Source of the DNA: an uncultured bacterium
Lineage (GTDB): Bacteria > Bdellovibrionota_C > UBA2361 > JANWWW01
Length of the DNA: 50,645 bases
Assembly: GCA_938038205.1 (NCBI GenBank)
Contig: CALHSA010000012.1
Span: forward strand, 1-50,645
Reading direction: 5' to 3'
The position numbers and the translations under genes were made by a program. Position 1 is the first letter of the stretch. Every line of letters starts with the position of its first letter. The notes under the pieces are model-generated. The model made no database searches, was not told the DNA's origin, and worked only from the letters and a program-made list of their open reading frames with translations. Of the stretch, positions 8,369 through 16,795 are shown one piece after another.

Positions 8369-9358
8369 TTGGGTAGACTCATATCTAATAAAACCGATTC
8401 CTATGTACAAGCTTTTATTGTCTCAAGAAGGCTTGTAGCTCCAATGCACTTCGTAAAAGATCACTGTTCAGAGGATACGTGTGATTTAGAATTTAGAAGC
8501 CAAAAAGTTAATTGTTCAAAACTTAAAATAATTAAAAAGTTAGCGACGGTTGATTTAGCTATTCTTAGATGCAGAGAAAAAAAATTTCCTCAAGGTTTTA
8601 AATTCGAGAAAGATTTTAATCTTGGATTAAAGAAAGGAAAGGTTACTATTTATCTAACAGACTCTAATCTTAATGTGATACAAAAAAAGGGTAAGATTAA
8701 ATGGAACTCTAGGTTAATGTACGTCATTTCTACTCGACTAACTTTTGGTTCAAGTGGGTCACCTGTTTTTGATGAAAATGGTAAACTTGTAGGTGTAGTA
8801 GTTAGAGCTGAGACGCCACAACAGGGTTTACTGGGCAAGATTTTTCCGGGTTACAAATTCTCGATCAAAGCAGTTAAGAGTAAATACATTAAAAGTATTA
8901 TGAAAGGGAATCCTCGAATGCCAGAGATGATAAAAAATGATTTATTGAACCACTATCGTGCATATATTAGGAACAAAACCAAATTTGATCGATTTTTGGA
9001 ATCATTAGAGTTTACAAAATTAGTTAATTCATTTGCTTATGATTTCCCCCAAACATCAGATGTTTTAACCGTTAGGGAAGGTCCATTCTGGCAGAAAATA
9101 CCAAAGGTAAATTCAAGATTCTTTCCACTAATTATGGCTTATCATCTTGAAAAATATGGCTCATTTGATGTTAATCCTAATGTCCTCGATTCGAATTCCC
9201 TAGAACTTCTAAAAACATTTAATTCGACGCGTTACTTTGGTCAACAAGCTTTTTTTTTAGGTTCATTTATTCTTGGTCTGTTAATTTTGTTTCTTACTGT
9301 GTTTGTTGCAGTAGTTTCTAGTTTTGCAAGCTTACAAAAAATTAGAAATGGCGGCTAA
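8369..9358 (+). CDS. Membrane-anchored trypsin-like serine protease; signal peptide out of frame
   Basis: A chymotrypsin-fold protease is suggested by a His in RRLVAPMHFV, an Asp in TVDLAILRC and a Ser in FGSSGSPVFDENGKLVGVV, which appear in catalytic-triad order. A hydrophobic segment near the C-terminus (FFLGSFILGLLILFLTVFVAVV) is a likely membrane anchor. The longest in-frame start is TTG 8369, which leaves no signal peptide. However, ATG 8307 begins MSSLRIIFF and would read straight into FLSLALISEDSKILG and the protease if the T9 tract at 8326-8334 had ten Ts. Either the sequence has a one-base error, or expression depends on slippage. The stop overlaps def by 11 bases. Substrate unknown. 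Confidence 0.7.
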   Translation: MGRLISNKTDSYVQAFIVSRRLVAPMHFVKDHCSEDTCDLEFRSQKVNCSKLKIIKKLATVDLAILRCREKKFPQGFKFEKDFNLGLKKGKVTIYLTDSNLNVIQKKGKIKWNSRLMYVISTRLTFGSSGSPVFDENGKLVGVVVRAETPQQGLLGKIFPGYKFSIKAVKSKYIKSIMKGNPRMPEMIKNDLLNHYRAYIRNKTKFDRFLESLEFTKLVNSFAYDFPQTSDVLTVREGPFWQKIPKVNSRFFPLIMAYHLEKYGSFDVNPNVLDSNSLELLKTFNSTRYFGQQAFFLGSFILGLLILFLTVFVAVVSSFASLQKIRNGG

Positions 9359-9869
9359 GAAAATTATTTTTTATCCAGAGAACGTGCTCAGGACAAAAGC
9401 AGCTGAGATTAATCAAATTGATAAGGAGGTAAAAAAGCTAGTAACAGATTTGAAAGATACCCTAGTAAAAGAAGAGGGATTAGGTTTGGCTGCGAATCAA
9501 ATTGGCGTACCCCTTCGCGTATTTGTATTTTGGCTCTCTGACCAAGAAAATCAGTTCATTCAAGAAGTAATTAATCCCACGATTAAACCTATCGGAGGTT
9601 ACATTCCCTCGGAAGAAGGTTGTTTAAGCATTCCAGGTTTTAGAGACACAATAAAACGTGTGAATGAAATTGAATTAACTGGCCTCAATCTAAACGGAGA
9701 ATTGTTTACAATTAAACTAGAAGGTTTACAAAGCAGGTGTGCGCAACATGAATTAGATCATTTGAATGGTATTCTCTTTGTAGATCACTTAGCACCTCTT
9801 CAGAAAAGGAATTTTCTGGATTGGGTTTCAAAACAGCCTTGGTACAAAACCGGAATAACTAAGACTTAG
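9348..9869 (+). CDS. def: Peptide deformylase
   Basis: Removes the N-formyl group from nascent proteins at the ribosome exit; a metal (Fe2+) hydrolase. All three family motifs are present: GLGLAANQIG (residues ~45), EGCLS with the metal-binding Cys, and QHELDHLNG with the two metal His and catalytic Glu. The ATG at 9348 (MAAKKIIFYPENVLR) is preferred over the upstream in-frame ATG at 9324, because family proteins begin just before the 'YP...LR' segment. The gene overlaps the preceding protease gene by 11 bases and is probably translationally coupled. It ends two bases before the convergent infB. Confidence 0.96.
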   Translation: MAAKKIIFYPENVLRTKAAEINQIDKEVKKLVTDLKDTLVKEEGLGLAANQIGVPLRVFVFWLSDQENQFIQEVINPTIKPIGGYIPSEEGCLSIPGFRDTIKRVNEIELTGLNLNGELFTIKLEGLQSRCAQHELDHLNGILFVDHLAPLQKRNFLDWVSKQPWYKTGITKT

Positions 9870-9871
9870 TA

Positions 9872-12253
9872 CTATTTTAAGGTTCTTGATTTTTGCACTT
9901 CCTCAACTGCAACTATTAAATCTCCCTCTTTCAGATCATTAAAATCATTTAAGAGAATCCCACATTCATAACCTTGCTGAACCTCACTAACATCATCCTT
10001 AAATCTTCTTATACTCTTAATTTCACCAAAGAATATTTCATTCTCATTACGAATAACCTTAACTTTAAAATTTCTCCTTATACTACCACTAACCACAAAA
10101 CATCCCGCAATTCTGCCAAACTTGCTACTTTCAAAAACTTGCCTTACTTCTGCAACTCCTCTCTCCTCAAAAACTGTTTCGTAACCCAATAAACCCTCAA
10201 GTGCAAGTCTAATATCCTCTAAACACTCGTAAATAATCTTATATCTCCTAATCTCAACCCCTTTTGACTCTGCTTCACTCAGAGCCCTAGTGTCAACATT
10301 TGAGTTAAAAGCTATAATTACCGCCTCAGCAGCCTTAGCCAACTTAACATCGCTCTCGTTAACGGGCCCAACGCCTGAATGAACTATTTTTACACCAATT
10401 TCGTCTGCTTGAATCTCTGAAAGACTCTTTATTAGAGCATCAACAGATCCTTGAGTGTCTGCCTTGATAATTAAACGCAACTCACTTGATCTCTCTTCCT
10501 TAGCCATTTTAGAGAAGTCGGTTAAAGAGAAACCTCCCTTTGAAGTTTTTGAGACTCTTTTTTTTCTAAACTCAACTAATTCCTTCGCTCGAGCTTCGGA
10601 TTTTACAACTATCATCTCTTCACCCACCTCAGGCTGTTCAGTAAATCCTGAAACTTCTCCAGGTATACCACTAGGTAACTCTTTTAAAGTTTCACCCGTC
10701 GAGTTAATTATCAATCTAACCCTACCATACGATAAACCACATACAAAATAATCCCCATGTTTTAGTACACCTTTTTTAGGAATTACTGTTGCTACCCACC
10801 CTCGTCCCCGATCAAGCTTCGCTTCTAAAATGTAACAGCGAGCCGGAACATCTACTGGGTATTTGAGTTCCAGTAAATCTGCCAACAAGTTAATCGAATC
10901 CAAAAGCTTATCCAAATTAATATTTTTTAAGGCTGATATCGGAACATAAATAGTTTCTCCACCCCACTCCTCTGGGACTAACCCCTCTTCCGCCAAGCGA
11001 GTTTTTATTGCCTCAGGATTTACATCAGGCTTGTCTATTTTGTTTATAGCTACAATTATAGGCACATTTGCCTGTTTAGCGTGACTTATCGCCTCTAAAG
11101 TTTGAGGCATTACCCCATCATCTGCTGCTACAACAAGGACAGCTATATCAGTCACCTTAGCTCCCCTCGATCTAATTTCTGTAAAAGCTTCATGACCGGG
11201 TGTATCTATGAAGGTTATTAATCGGCCTCTATTTTCAACAGTGTACGCACCAATGTGTTGGGTTATTCCTCCAACTTCCTTAGCAGCTATGCTAGTTTTT
11301 CTTAAGGCATCAAGTAAAGTAGTTTTCCCATGATCAACATGACCCATAACAGTTACTACTGGCGGCCTTTTTTCAAATAACTTACCCTCCACGGAAAAAA
11401 TATCAGGAAATACTTCCTGCTCATCAGTTGATTGAAAATTCAATATAACGTTGTATTCATCGGCAAGCAGCAACATTGTATCTTGATCTATAACATCATT
11501 TATAGTCTTTGTCTCGCCATAAGAGAGCAACTTATGAATAACATCAGAGGCTTTCACATTCAATGCAAGGGAAAACTCTCCCACAGTCATTACCGGATAA
11601 ACCTTAACCTCACGTGGTCTACTGACTGTTACAGTTTTCTGCTTAAGAATCTGATCTTTTTTTTGTTCTCTTTTCTCTATTTTAGTAGGCAATTGAACAG
11701 GACTCGTCGGAACAAAGGATTTCGCCTCTTTAAACCTCAAAACTTTTCTTGCTCCTTCAGCTTGCGAAGACTTCTCACTCTGCTCGAATATCTCTTGAAG
11801 ACCAGACTGGTTAACTCTAGGTGAAGTTGGTAAAACGTCGAGTTTACCTAGAACCTTAATTTGAGATACAAACGGGTTAGACTTTTTTTCAGAAATTTCA
11901 GTCTCTACGGGTTTCTCTGCAGAGACTTCCGTCACTTGAATTTCAACCTCGTCCTTCTGTACTGTGGAATCAACCGAGCTAACAGATGTCTTCTCAGACT
12001 CAACTAAATTAACCGATTTTGATTTTTTTCTTATAATTGCCCCACTACTTGTAATATTAGTTGGCCTTACTGAACTTGCTTGTTCAGTAGGATAACTCTC
12101 AGAAAAAGCTTTAACAATTAAATCTTTCTCCTCCTCTGAAACTGAAGATGAGTGACTTTTAAGCTCTAAACCAACACTACGAGCCTTTTCAATGACAATC
12201 TTCGAATCGATGTTAAGCTCCTTGGCAATTTCGTATAATCTGTACCTTTTCAT
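9872..12253 (-). CDS. infB: Translation initiation factor IF-2
   Basis: GTPase that places initiator fMet-tRNA on the 30S subunit. An N-terminal IF2_N domain (MKRYRLYEIAKELNIDSKIVIEKA) is followed by a low-complexity Ser/Glu/Val-rich linker to about residue 210, a second IF2_N-like segment (VMTVGEFSLALNVKASDVIHKLL), and the G domain from ~300. G1 is GHVDHGKTTLLDAL, G3 DTPGHEAF and G4 NKID. Domains II-IV follow, with IKADTQGSVDAL and the C-terminal IF2C region. At 793 aa it is normal. In many genomes infB sits in nusA-infB-rbfA; here it stands alone, divergent from recJ, so that operon is broken up. Confidence 0.98.
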   Translation of the reverse strand: MKRYRLYEIAKELNIDSKIVIEKARSVGLELKSHSSSVSEEEKDLIVKAFSESYPTEQASSVRPTNITSSGAIIRKKSKSVNLVESEKTSVSSVDSTVQKDEVEIQVTEVSAEKPVETEISEKKSNPFVSQIKVLGKLDVLPTSPRVNQSGLQEIFEQSEKSSQAEGARKVLRFKEAKSFVPTSPVQLPTKIEKREQKKDQILKQKTVTVSRPREVKVYPVMTVGEFSLALNVKASDVIHKLLSYGETKTINDVIDQDTMLLLADEYNVILNFQSTDEQEVFPDIFSVEGKLFEKRPPVVTVMGHVDHGKTTLLDALRKTSIAAKEVGGITQHIGAYTVENRGRLITFIDTPGHEAFTEIRSRGAKVTDIAVLVVAADDGVMPQTLEAISHAKQANVPIIVAINKIDKPDVNPEAIKTRLAEEGLVPEEWGGETIYVPISALKNINLDKLLDSINLLADLLELKYPVDVPARCYILEAKLDRGRGWVATVIPKKGVLKHGDYFVCGLSYGRVRLIINSTGETLKELPSGIPGEVSGFTEQPEVGEEMIVVKSEARAKELVEFRKKRVSKTSKGGFSLTDFSKMAKEERSSELRLIIKADTQGSVDALIKSLSEIQADEIGVKIVHSGVGPVNESDVKLAKAAEAVIIAFNSNVDTRALSEAESKGVEIRRYKIIYECLEDIRLALEGLLGYETVFEERGVAEVRQVFESSKFGRIAGCFVVSGSIRRNFKVKVIRNENEIFFGEIKSIRRFKDDVSEVQQGYECGILLNDFNDLKEGDLIVAVEEVQKSRTLK

Positions 12254-12328
12254 TATAGCTTTAAATCTATTTATTCTTTTGCTAGTATTTTAACAACTTA
12301 AGTAAGAATTTTAAACTTAAGGAAAAAA

Positions 12329-13891
12329 GTGAAAGTTTTCTCCTCAGCGTTCCAAAAAATTTTAACAGTCCGAGGATTTCAAGATTATGAACTATTTTCC
12401 AGTGATCCAACTAGTTTTCATATGGACAGTATCCCAGAGGTTGATCATGCAAAAAATATCTTTAAACACTTTGTCAATAAAAAATCTAAGATCTGCATAG
12501 CAGCCGACTATGATTGCGATGGCATTACATCTGCAGCTCAACTTGTACTATACCTTCAAAGCCAGAATATATCTCCAATAGTGTTATTCCCAAATAGATT
12601 TACGGAAGGTTATGGCCTCAACCTAAGAATTGTTAATTACGCCATAAAAAATCATTTTGAGTTACTGATATGTCTTGATTTTGGCTCAACAAATATAGAC
12701 CTTATTCAATTTGCTGAGGATAATAACTTGACTGTACTAGTCTTAGATCATCACAAAATAGATCAAGTAGTCAAACTAAACAAAGGTCAAATATTAAATT
12801 CTTATTGTATGCAAGAACCTTTCAAACAGTTATGTACTAGTGGTCTAACTTTCTTCTTCTTGAAGAGTTTTATAAAGGATGAATTGATAAGTGAGTATAT
12901 TGAATTAGCAACTCTTGGGACATTGGCTGATATGGTACCACTACGTTTCATCAACAGGGTGCTTGTAAAAAAAGGCTTGGAGCTTTTTAAAAGTTGCTCG
13001 AACTTGGGAATAAAAATTTTAGCTGAGAAAAATGGTTTATCTGAAATATCTCAGCAAGCTTTAACTTTTACACTTGCTCCTCAAATTAACGCTGGTGGTA
13101 GGTTAGGTTATCCTCAACAAAGTTTAAACTTACTTGTTTCAAAAGACCCGAATTTGGTTTCTCAAATCGCTGATTCTTTGATTCAGGCAAATTTGGAGAG
13201 GAGAAAAAAACAAGAATTAGGTATTGAACTAGCTAAAAAAAAAATCATTAATCAATCGTCGTCAGTAGCTATTTATGATCCCTCGATAGATCTTGGTGTT
13301 ATTGGGTTAGTGGCACAGAAACTTGTGGAATCCTTAAAAATACCGGCTGCTGTTGCTTCACAAGATCATACTGGAGTAATCAAAGGCTCAGCTAGAGTAC
13401 CTAAAGGATACGATTGCTTCCAAGCCTTAAAGGCATGCGAGCAATTGATGAGCAAATTTGGAGGTCACCAATCAGCCGGAGGTTTTAGTTTGAAGCCAGA
13501 TGTTTCATTTGAAGAATTCATGGCCTTTTGGAATTCTTATTTTTTAAATAAGCAACCAAATCCAATGCAATCTTTTGACTTGGAAATAACTCCAACAGAA
13601 ATTACATTTGATTTTCTTGATGAGATTAATCTTCTAAAACCTTTTGGAATTGGAAATAATGAACCTAAATTTTTACTTAAAGGTTGTCAGATTGTGTCAA
13701 AATCCAGGTACGGAAATCAAGGATTCATAAACTTTAATAACTCAATATACGAGTTTGTTAAATCTAAAGATTTAACTGATCCAATACCAAATACACAATT
13801 TGATTGCGTTTGCTCACTTAGGGCACCACTTGAGTTAGGTTTAAGGCGCGTTATTTTGGTTTTAAAAGAAGTAAGTGCTAGTTCACCTTAA
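12329..13891 (+). CDS. recJ: Single-stranded-DNA-specific 5'-3' exonuclease RecJ
   Basis: DHH-family exonuclease acting in mismatch and RecF-pathway recombination repair. The metal-binding motifs appear in order: AADYDCDGITSAA (near residue 55), LLICLDFGSTN (~110), VLDHHKI (~140, the DHH motif) and GTLADMVPL (~205). The DHHA1 part has INAGGRLGYPQQSLNLL and a GG-rich FGGHQSAGGFS near 385. Start is GTG at 12329. At 520 aa it is somewhat shorter than E. coli RecJ. The 75-bp gap to divergent infB probably contains both promoters. The gene ends seven bases before the convergent glutathione peroxidase gene. Confidence 0.95.
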   Translation: MKVFSSAFQKILTVRGFQDYELFSSDPTSFHMDSIPEVDHAKNIFKHFVNKKSKICIAADYDCDGITSAAQLVLYLQSQNISPIVLFPNRFTEGYGLNLRIVNYAIKNHFELLICLDFGSTNIDLIQFAEDNNLTVLVLDHHKIDQVVKLNKGQILNSYCMQEPFKQLCTSGLTFFFLKSFIKDELISEYIELATLGTLADMVPLRFINRVLVKKGLELFKSCSNLGIKILAEKNGLSEISQQALTFTLAPQINAGGRLGYPQQSLNLLVSKDPNLVSQIADSLIQANLERRKKQELGIELAKKKIINQSSSVAIYDPSIDLGVIGLVAQKLVESLKIPAAVASQDHTGVIKGSARVPKGYDCFQALKACEQLMSKFGGHQSAGGFSLKPDVSFEEFMAFWNSYFLNKQPNPMQSFDLEITPTEITFDFLDEINLLKPFGIGNNEPKFLLKGCQIVSKSRYGNQGFINFNNSIYEFVKSKDLTDPIPNTQFDCVCSLRAPLELGLRRVILVLKEVSASSP

Positions 13892-13897
13892 TAAATA

Positions 13898-14410
13898 TTA
13901 TTCCTGAAGCAGTTTCGTTATAGCTTCTTTGATTGAAGGATCTGTAGGCGATGTTCGTGACCTAAACCTAAACCGAACTTTACCATTTTTATCAACGATG
14001 AATTTTTCAAAGTTCCATAAAACTCTTTTTGGTACACTATTCGAATGACTAGTTAAGTAATCAAAAATGGGATCTTTTATAGATAACCTGTCAGAGATAA
14101 GATATTTCGCCCCATGATTATTTGAACAATAAGATAAAAGCTCCTGACCAGATAATGGTTCTTGCCGGCCAAAGTCGTTAGTCGGGATTGCTAGTACCAC
14201 CAAACCTTTGGGAGCAAACTCTTCGTGTAGGATCTGAAGTTCAGATAATTGATTTGCATAGCCACATTTAGTTGCTGTATTAACTATAATAATTACCTTC
14301 CCTTTAAACTCTGATAAACTTTTTTCGGAGCCATCTGCCAATCTTATTGAAAATCCATAAATATCTTCCGCCATAATTAAGAGACCTAATAAGATTGTTA
14401 CTAGTCTCAT
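13898..14410 (-). CDS. Glutathione peroxidase-like thiol peroxidase, probably exported
   Basis: Reduces peroxides, in bacteria usually with thioredoxin rather than glutathione. A hydrophobic N-terminus (MRLVTILLGLLIMAEDIYG) looks like a short signal peptide or anchor, and the mature domain begins FSIRLADG. The catalytic tetrad can be traced: Cys in TKCGYANQL (non-seleno form), Gln in NDFGRQEP, and Trp-Asn in WNFEKFIVDKNG. The usual FPCNQFG is replaced by IPTNDFG, so the second (resolving-type) Cys found in some homologues is missing there. It is the last gene of a minus-strand run of envelope genes, which fits a periplasmic role. Electron donor cannot be told. Confidence 0.88.
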   Translation of the reverse strand: MRLVTILLGLLIMAEDIYGFSIRLADGSEKSLSEFKGKVIIIVNTATKCGYANQLSELQILHEEFAPKGLVVLAIPTNDFGRQEPLSGQELLSYCSNNHGAKYLISDRLSIKDPIFDYLTSHSNSVPKRVLWNFEKFIVDKNGKVRFRFRSRTSPTDPSIKEAITKLLQE

Positions 14411-14450
14411 CTAGTAATACTAGCGAATATTCACTTACTTAAAAATATCC

Positions 14451-15401
14451 TCAAGGAAGATTTTTCATAAAAAGATTGTAAGCTCTCCGAAAAAGTATGT
14501 CTGGATGAACATTATTTGCTCTTAGAATACGACCAAACCCCTCTGCATTCCGAAACTCAGGAATTGACCTGTTAAACCAAGTGCCAAAAAAATCAGTCCC
14601 TATCGCAGCAACCTCTCCCTTTTCCTCTAAGTAGCTAATATGCCGATACCATTTTTTGAAATTTATTTCTCCACTTTTCGCTATACTATCTTCTACCAAA
14701 CATATACCCATTAGGAAACCTCTATCTCTGAACCTGTTAGCTAGTGCAAATTTAACGTTTCTTTTAGTTTTATATACCTCCCAAACCCCCGTATGCGAAA
14801 AAATTACAGAAGAGGGATAGATTTTCTCAGTTTCAGCTATCGATGCCTCACTTGCATGAGCTAAATCAAGAATACATTTTAATGAACCTAAGTAGCGAAC
14901 CACCTCTTTACCAAATTTAGTTAACCCAAACTTTTTATTTCCTGTGGATGAGCCAGATAAATTCGAGTCATCCCGCCAATTTAATCCAAAACATCTCACC
15001 CCTAAGTTATATAATTTATCTAATTCAGAGATATCTTTTAAAAAATCAAGACCCTCAATACCAAGGATAATTCCAAACTTATCCTTTTTTTTTAAAATTT
15101 GTGACAAATCCTTTTTGGTAAAGATAAGTTCAAACTCATCATACTCAGATATCCAATCCTTAAATCTAGAAATTTTAGAAATCAATTCAGGAAACTCTAA
15201 GGGTCTATATTGGTACCTACCTTTCCCATTCTTAGTAAAAGGGAAAATGTTAGCAACAAAAAGTTTGTATCCTGAAGCTTTAAATTGTGGTATGTCCCCA
15301 TGTCTTTTAATATCCCTTCTTTTTAATGAATGGAACCTTTGCTTAAGTGCTCGATGCTCCGTCAAATAGCATTCAAGATCAAAATGTAAATCAAAGATCA
15401 T
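14451..15401 (-). CDS. Membrane dipeptidase (peptidase family M19)
   Basis: Zinc hydrolase of the renal-dipeptidase family, cleaving dipeptides, often with a D-residue at the C-terminal side. Metal-site motifs are visible: DLHFD at the N-terminus (DxHxD), the bridging Glu in GIEGLDFL, His in DLAHASE, His in FSHTGVWEV and Asp in IGTDFFGTW. The LGVRCFGLNWRDDSNL segment is the family's LGVRYxxLTHNxxN equivalent. There is no signal peptide, so it is probably cytoplasmic. It starts 20 bases after ldcA, which suggests that both process murein-derived peptides, though M19 enzymes have varied substrates. Confidence 0.88.
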   Translation of the reverse strand: MIFDLHFDLECYLTEHRALKQRFHSLKRRDIKRHGDIPQFKASGYKLFVANIFPFTKNGKGRYQYRPLEFPELISKISRFKDWISEYDEFELIFTKKDLSQILKKKDKFGIILGIEGLDFLKDISELDKLYNLGVRCFGLNWRDDSNLSGSSTGNKKFGLTKFGKEVVRYLGSLKCILDLAHASEASIAETEKIYPSSVIFSHTGVWEVYKTKRNVKFALANRFRDRGFLMGICLVEDSIAKSGEINFKKWYRHISYLEEKGEVAAIGTDFFGTWFNRSIPEFRNAEGFGRILRANNVHPDILFRRAYNLFMKNLP

Positions 15402-15421
15402 GCATCTTTTTTTCGTGGAAA

Positions 15422-16240
15422 TTAACCAGGCTCAAACACTATTTTATCACAAAAAAATTTGCAAAACCAAAATTGAGGTATTAAAACGCGTGTTTTACCT
15501 AAATGACCAAACGGAAAATAAAAAACTGGCAAATTTAACTTAAGACCCTCTAAAATTTTTTTAATTAACTCAAAATTGAAAATCCGGCCCTTATAATCAA
15601 AATTTCCTAAACCGATTGCTTTACAGTTTTTCAAGTAACTTGAGTTAATTAACTGAAAAAACATCCTATCTAATCGGTACAAAGGCTCACAAGTATCCTC
15701 AATGAATAAGATAAACGGCTCCGTCGGTGGCCTCAAGAATGGAGTTCCAAGCAGATCAGTAAGCACACTTAAATTACCAGCTATAGCAATGCCTGAGACT
15801 TTTAAATTTAAATTATATTTGATGCCTACAGAGAAACCTTTCCGCCTTAAGATGCTAAAAAAAATCTCTGGATTAGGTTTATGTTTTAACCAAGACCAAC
15901 ACCCATGTATTGATTCCTCAACTGCTTTCGTAACTTGTAAAGCTGTTATGTCACTGTAACCTAGTAGTATCTTACCCTTCAAAGGCTTAGATATAAATGG
16001 CAGCAATCTTTGACTGCCATATCCTCCTCGCAAACAGATAACTAGCTCAGATTTTGTTTTAAAGCTTTTTTTTAACTCTAGCAGTCTCACCTTATCTGGA
16101 TTAGATAAGTAATCTTTAGGGTTAGTTGAAATTGAGGGTAACATACCTACCTTAAATCCGAATGAGGTCATTATCTTAATAAGACTATCCAGCTGCTTCT
16201 TAGTACCTGGAGATGCCGGCTGAATAACGTCAAAAATCAT
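15422..16240 (-). CDS. ldcA: Muramoyltetrapeptide LD-carboxypeptidase (peptidase S66)
   Basis: Removes the terminal D-Ala from recycled murein tetrapeptide, giving the tripeptide that Mpl reuses. The N-terminal VIQPASPG, RGGYGSQRLLP and LGYSDITAL (nucleophile Ser) are clear family motifs, followed by the catalytic Glu in FIEDTCEPLYRLDRM and His in FGHLGKTRVLIP. At 272 aa it is slightly short. The ATG at 16240 directly abuts the stop of the upstream lipoprotein gene, so the two are almost certainly cotranscribed. With mpl at 28450-29889, this window encodes two key steps of peptidoglycan recycling. Confidence 0.92.
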   Translation of the reverse strand: MIFDVIQPASPGTKKQLDSLIKIMTSFGFKVGMLPSISTNPKDYLSNPDKVRLLELKKSFKTKSELVICLRGGYGSQRLLPFISKPLKGKILLGYSDITALQVTKAVEESIHGCWSWLKHKPNPEIFFSILRRKGFSVGIKYNLNLKVSGIAIAGNLSVLTDLLGTPFLRPPTEPFILFIEDTCEPLYRLDRMFFQLINSSYLKNCKAIGLGNFDYKGRIFNFELIKKILEGLKLNLPVFYFPFGHLGKTRVLIPQFWFCKFFCDKIVFEPG

Positions 16241-16795
16241 CTAGCTTACAATATTCTCCAACAGACAATTCATGAAAAACGTAGATGCTCGTATTGAAAA
16301 GCCCGCCTCACTCTCCTCCACTTCTGCAACAACTTTGTTTAATCGATACAATCTAAAGATTCTATGATTATCCTTCTTTACTCCTAAAGTTTTAGACTGA
16401 TTTACAAGAAAACCATCCTCTGAGACATATGTACAACAAACAAACTCATCCTTGAAAAAAAAAGGCCAAAGATTATGCAGCCCTAACTTTATAAGATCAT
16501 GGCTTTGTAGATTGGAGCTGGTTTGATGAGAAAGCTTTTCTCCATCTTTTTCAATTTTCAATAAGCTTATCTTGAATAGTTGAGAAACACTTTCTAACAG
16601 TATTTTTTTTCTATTTTCATCTTGTTTTTCTAATATCAATCTAAGATCAAAGGAAGGGCTAGAGCACCTGTAAACCTTCTTTGTCCAAATTTTATCATCA
16701 AATTTAATTACCGAAGGTGCTTTTGAAAGATAAAGACTACAAGATGAAGTGAACAAGAACAGTAAAATGATGTTTACGAGCCTCACTCTCGCCAA
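16241..16795 (-). CDS. Small predicted lipoprotein of unknown function
   Basis: A 184-aa protein with a lipoprotein signal: a hydrophobic stretch (LVNIILLFLFTSSC) ends in a Cys at residue 19. The mature part is mixed alpha/beta without a family I recognise; a second pair of cysteines occurs in VCCTYV. Its start overlaps the end of the glucan synthase gene by 13 bases and its stop abuts ldcA, so it is part of the envelope operon. It may be an outer-membrane or periplasmic accessory protein for glucan synthesis or export, but that is only inferred from position. Confidence 0.75.
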   Translation of the reverse strand: MARVRLVNIILLFLFTSSCSLYLSKAPSVIKFDDKIWTKKVYRCSSPSFDLRLILEKQDENRKKILLESVSQLFKISLLKIEKDGEKLSHQTSSNLQSHDLIKLGLHNLWPFFFKDEFVCCTYVSEDGFLVNQSKTLGVKKDNHRIFRLYRLNKVVAEVEESEAGFSIRASTFFMNCLLENIVS

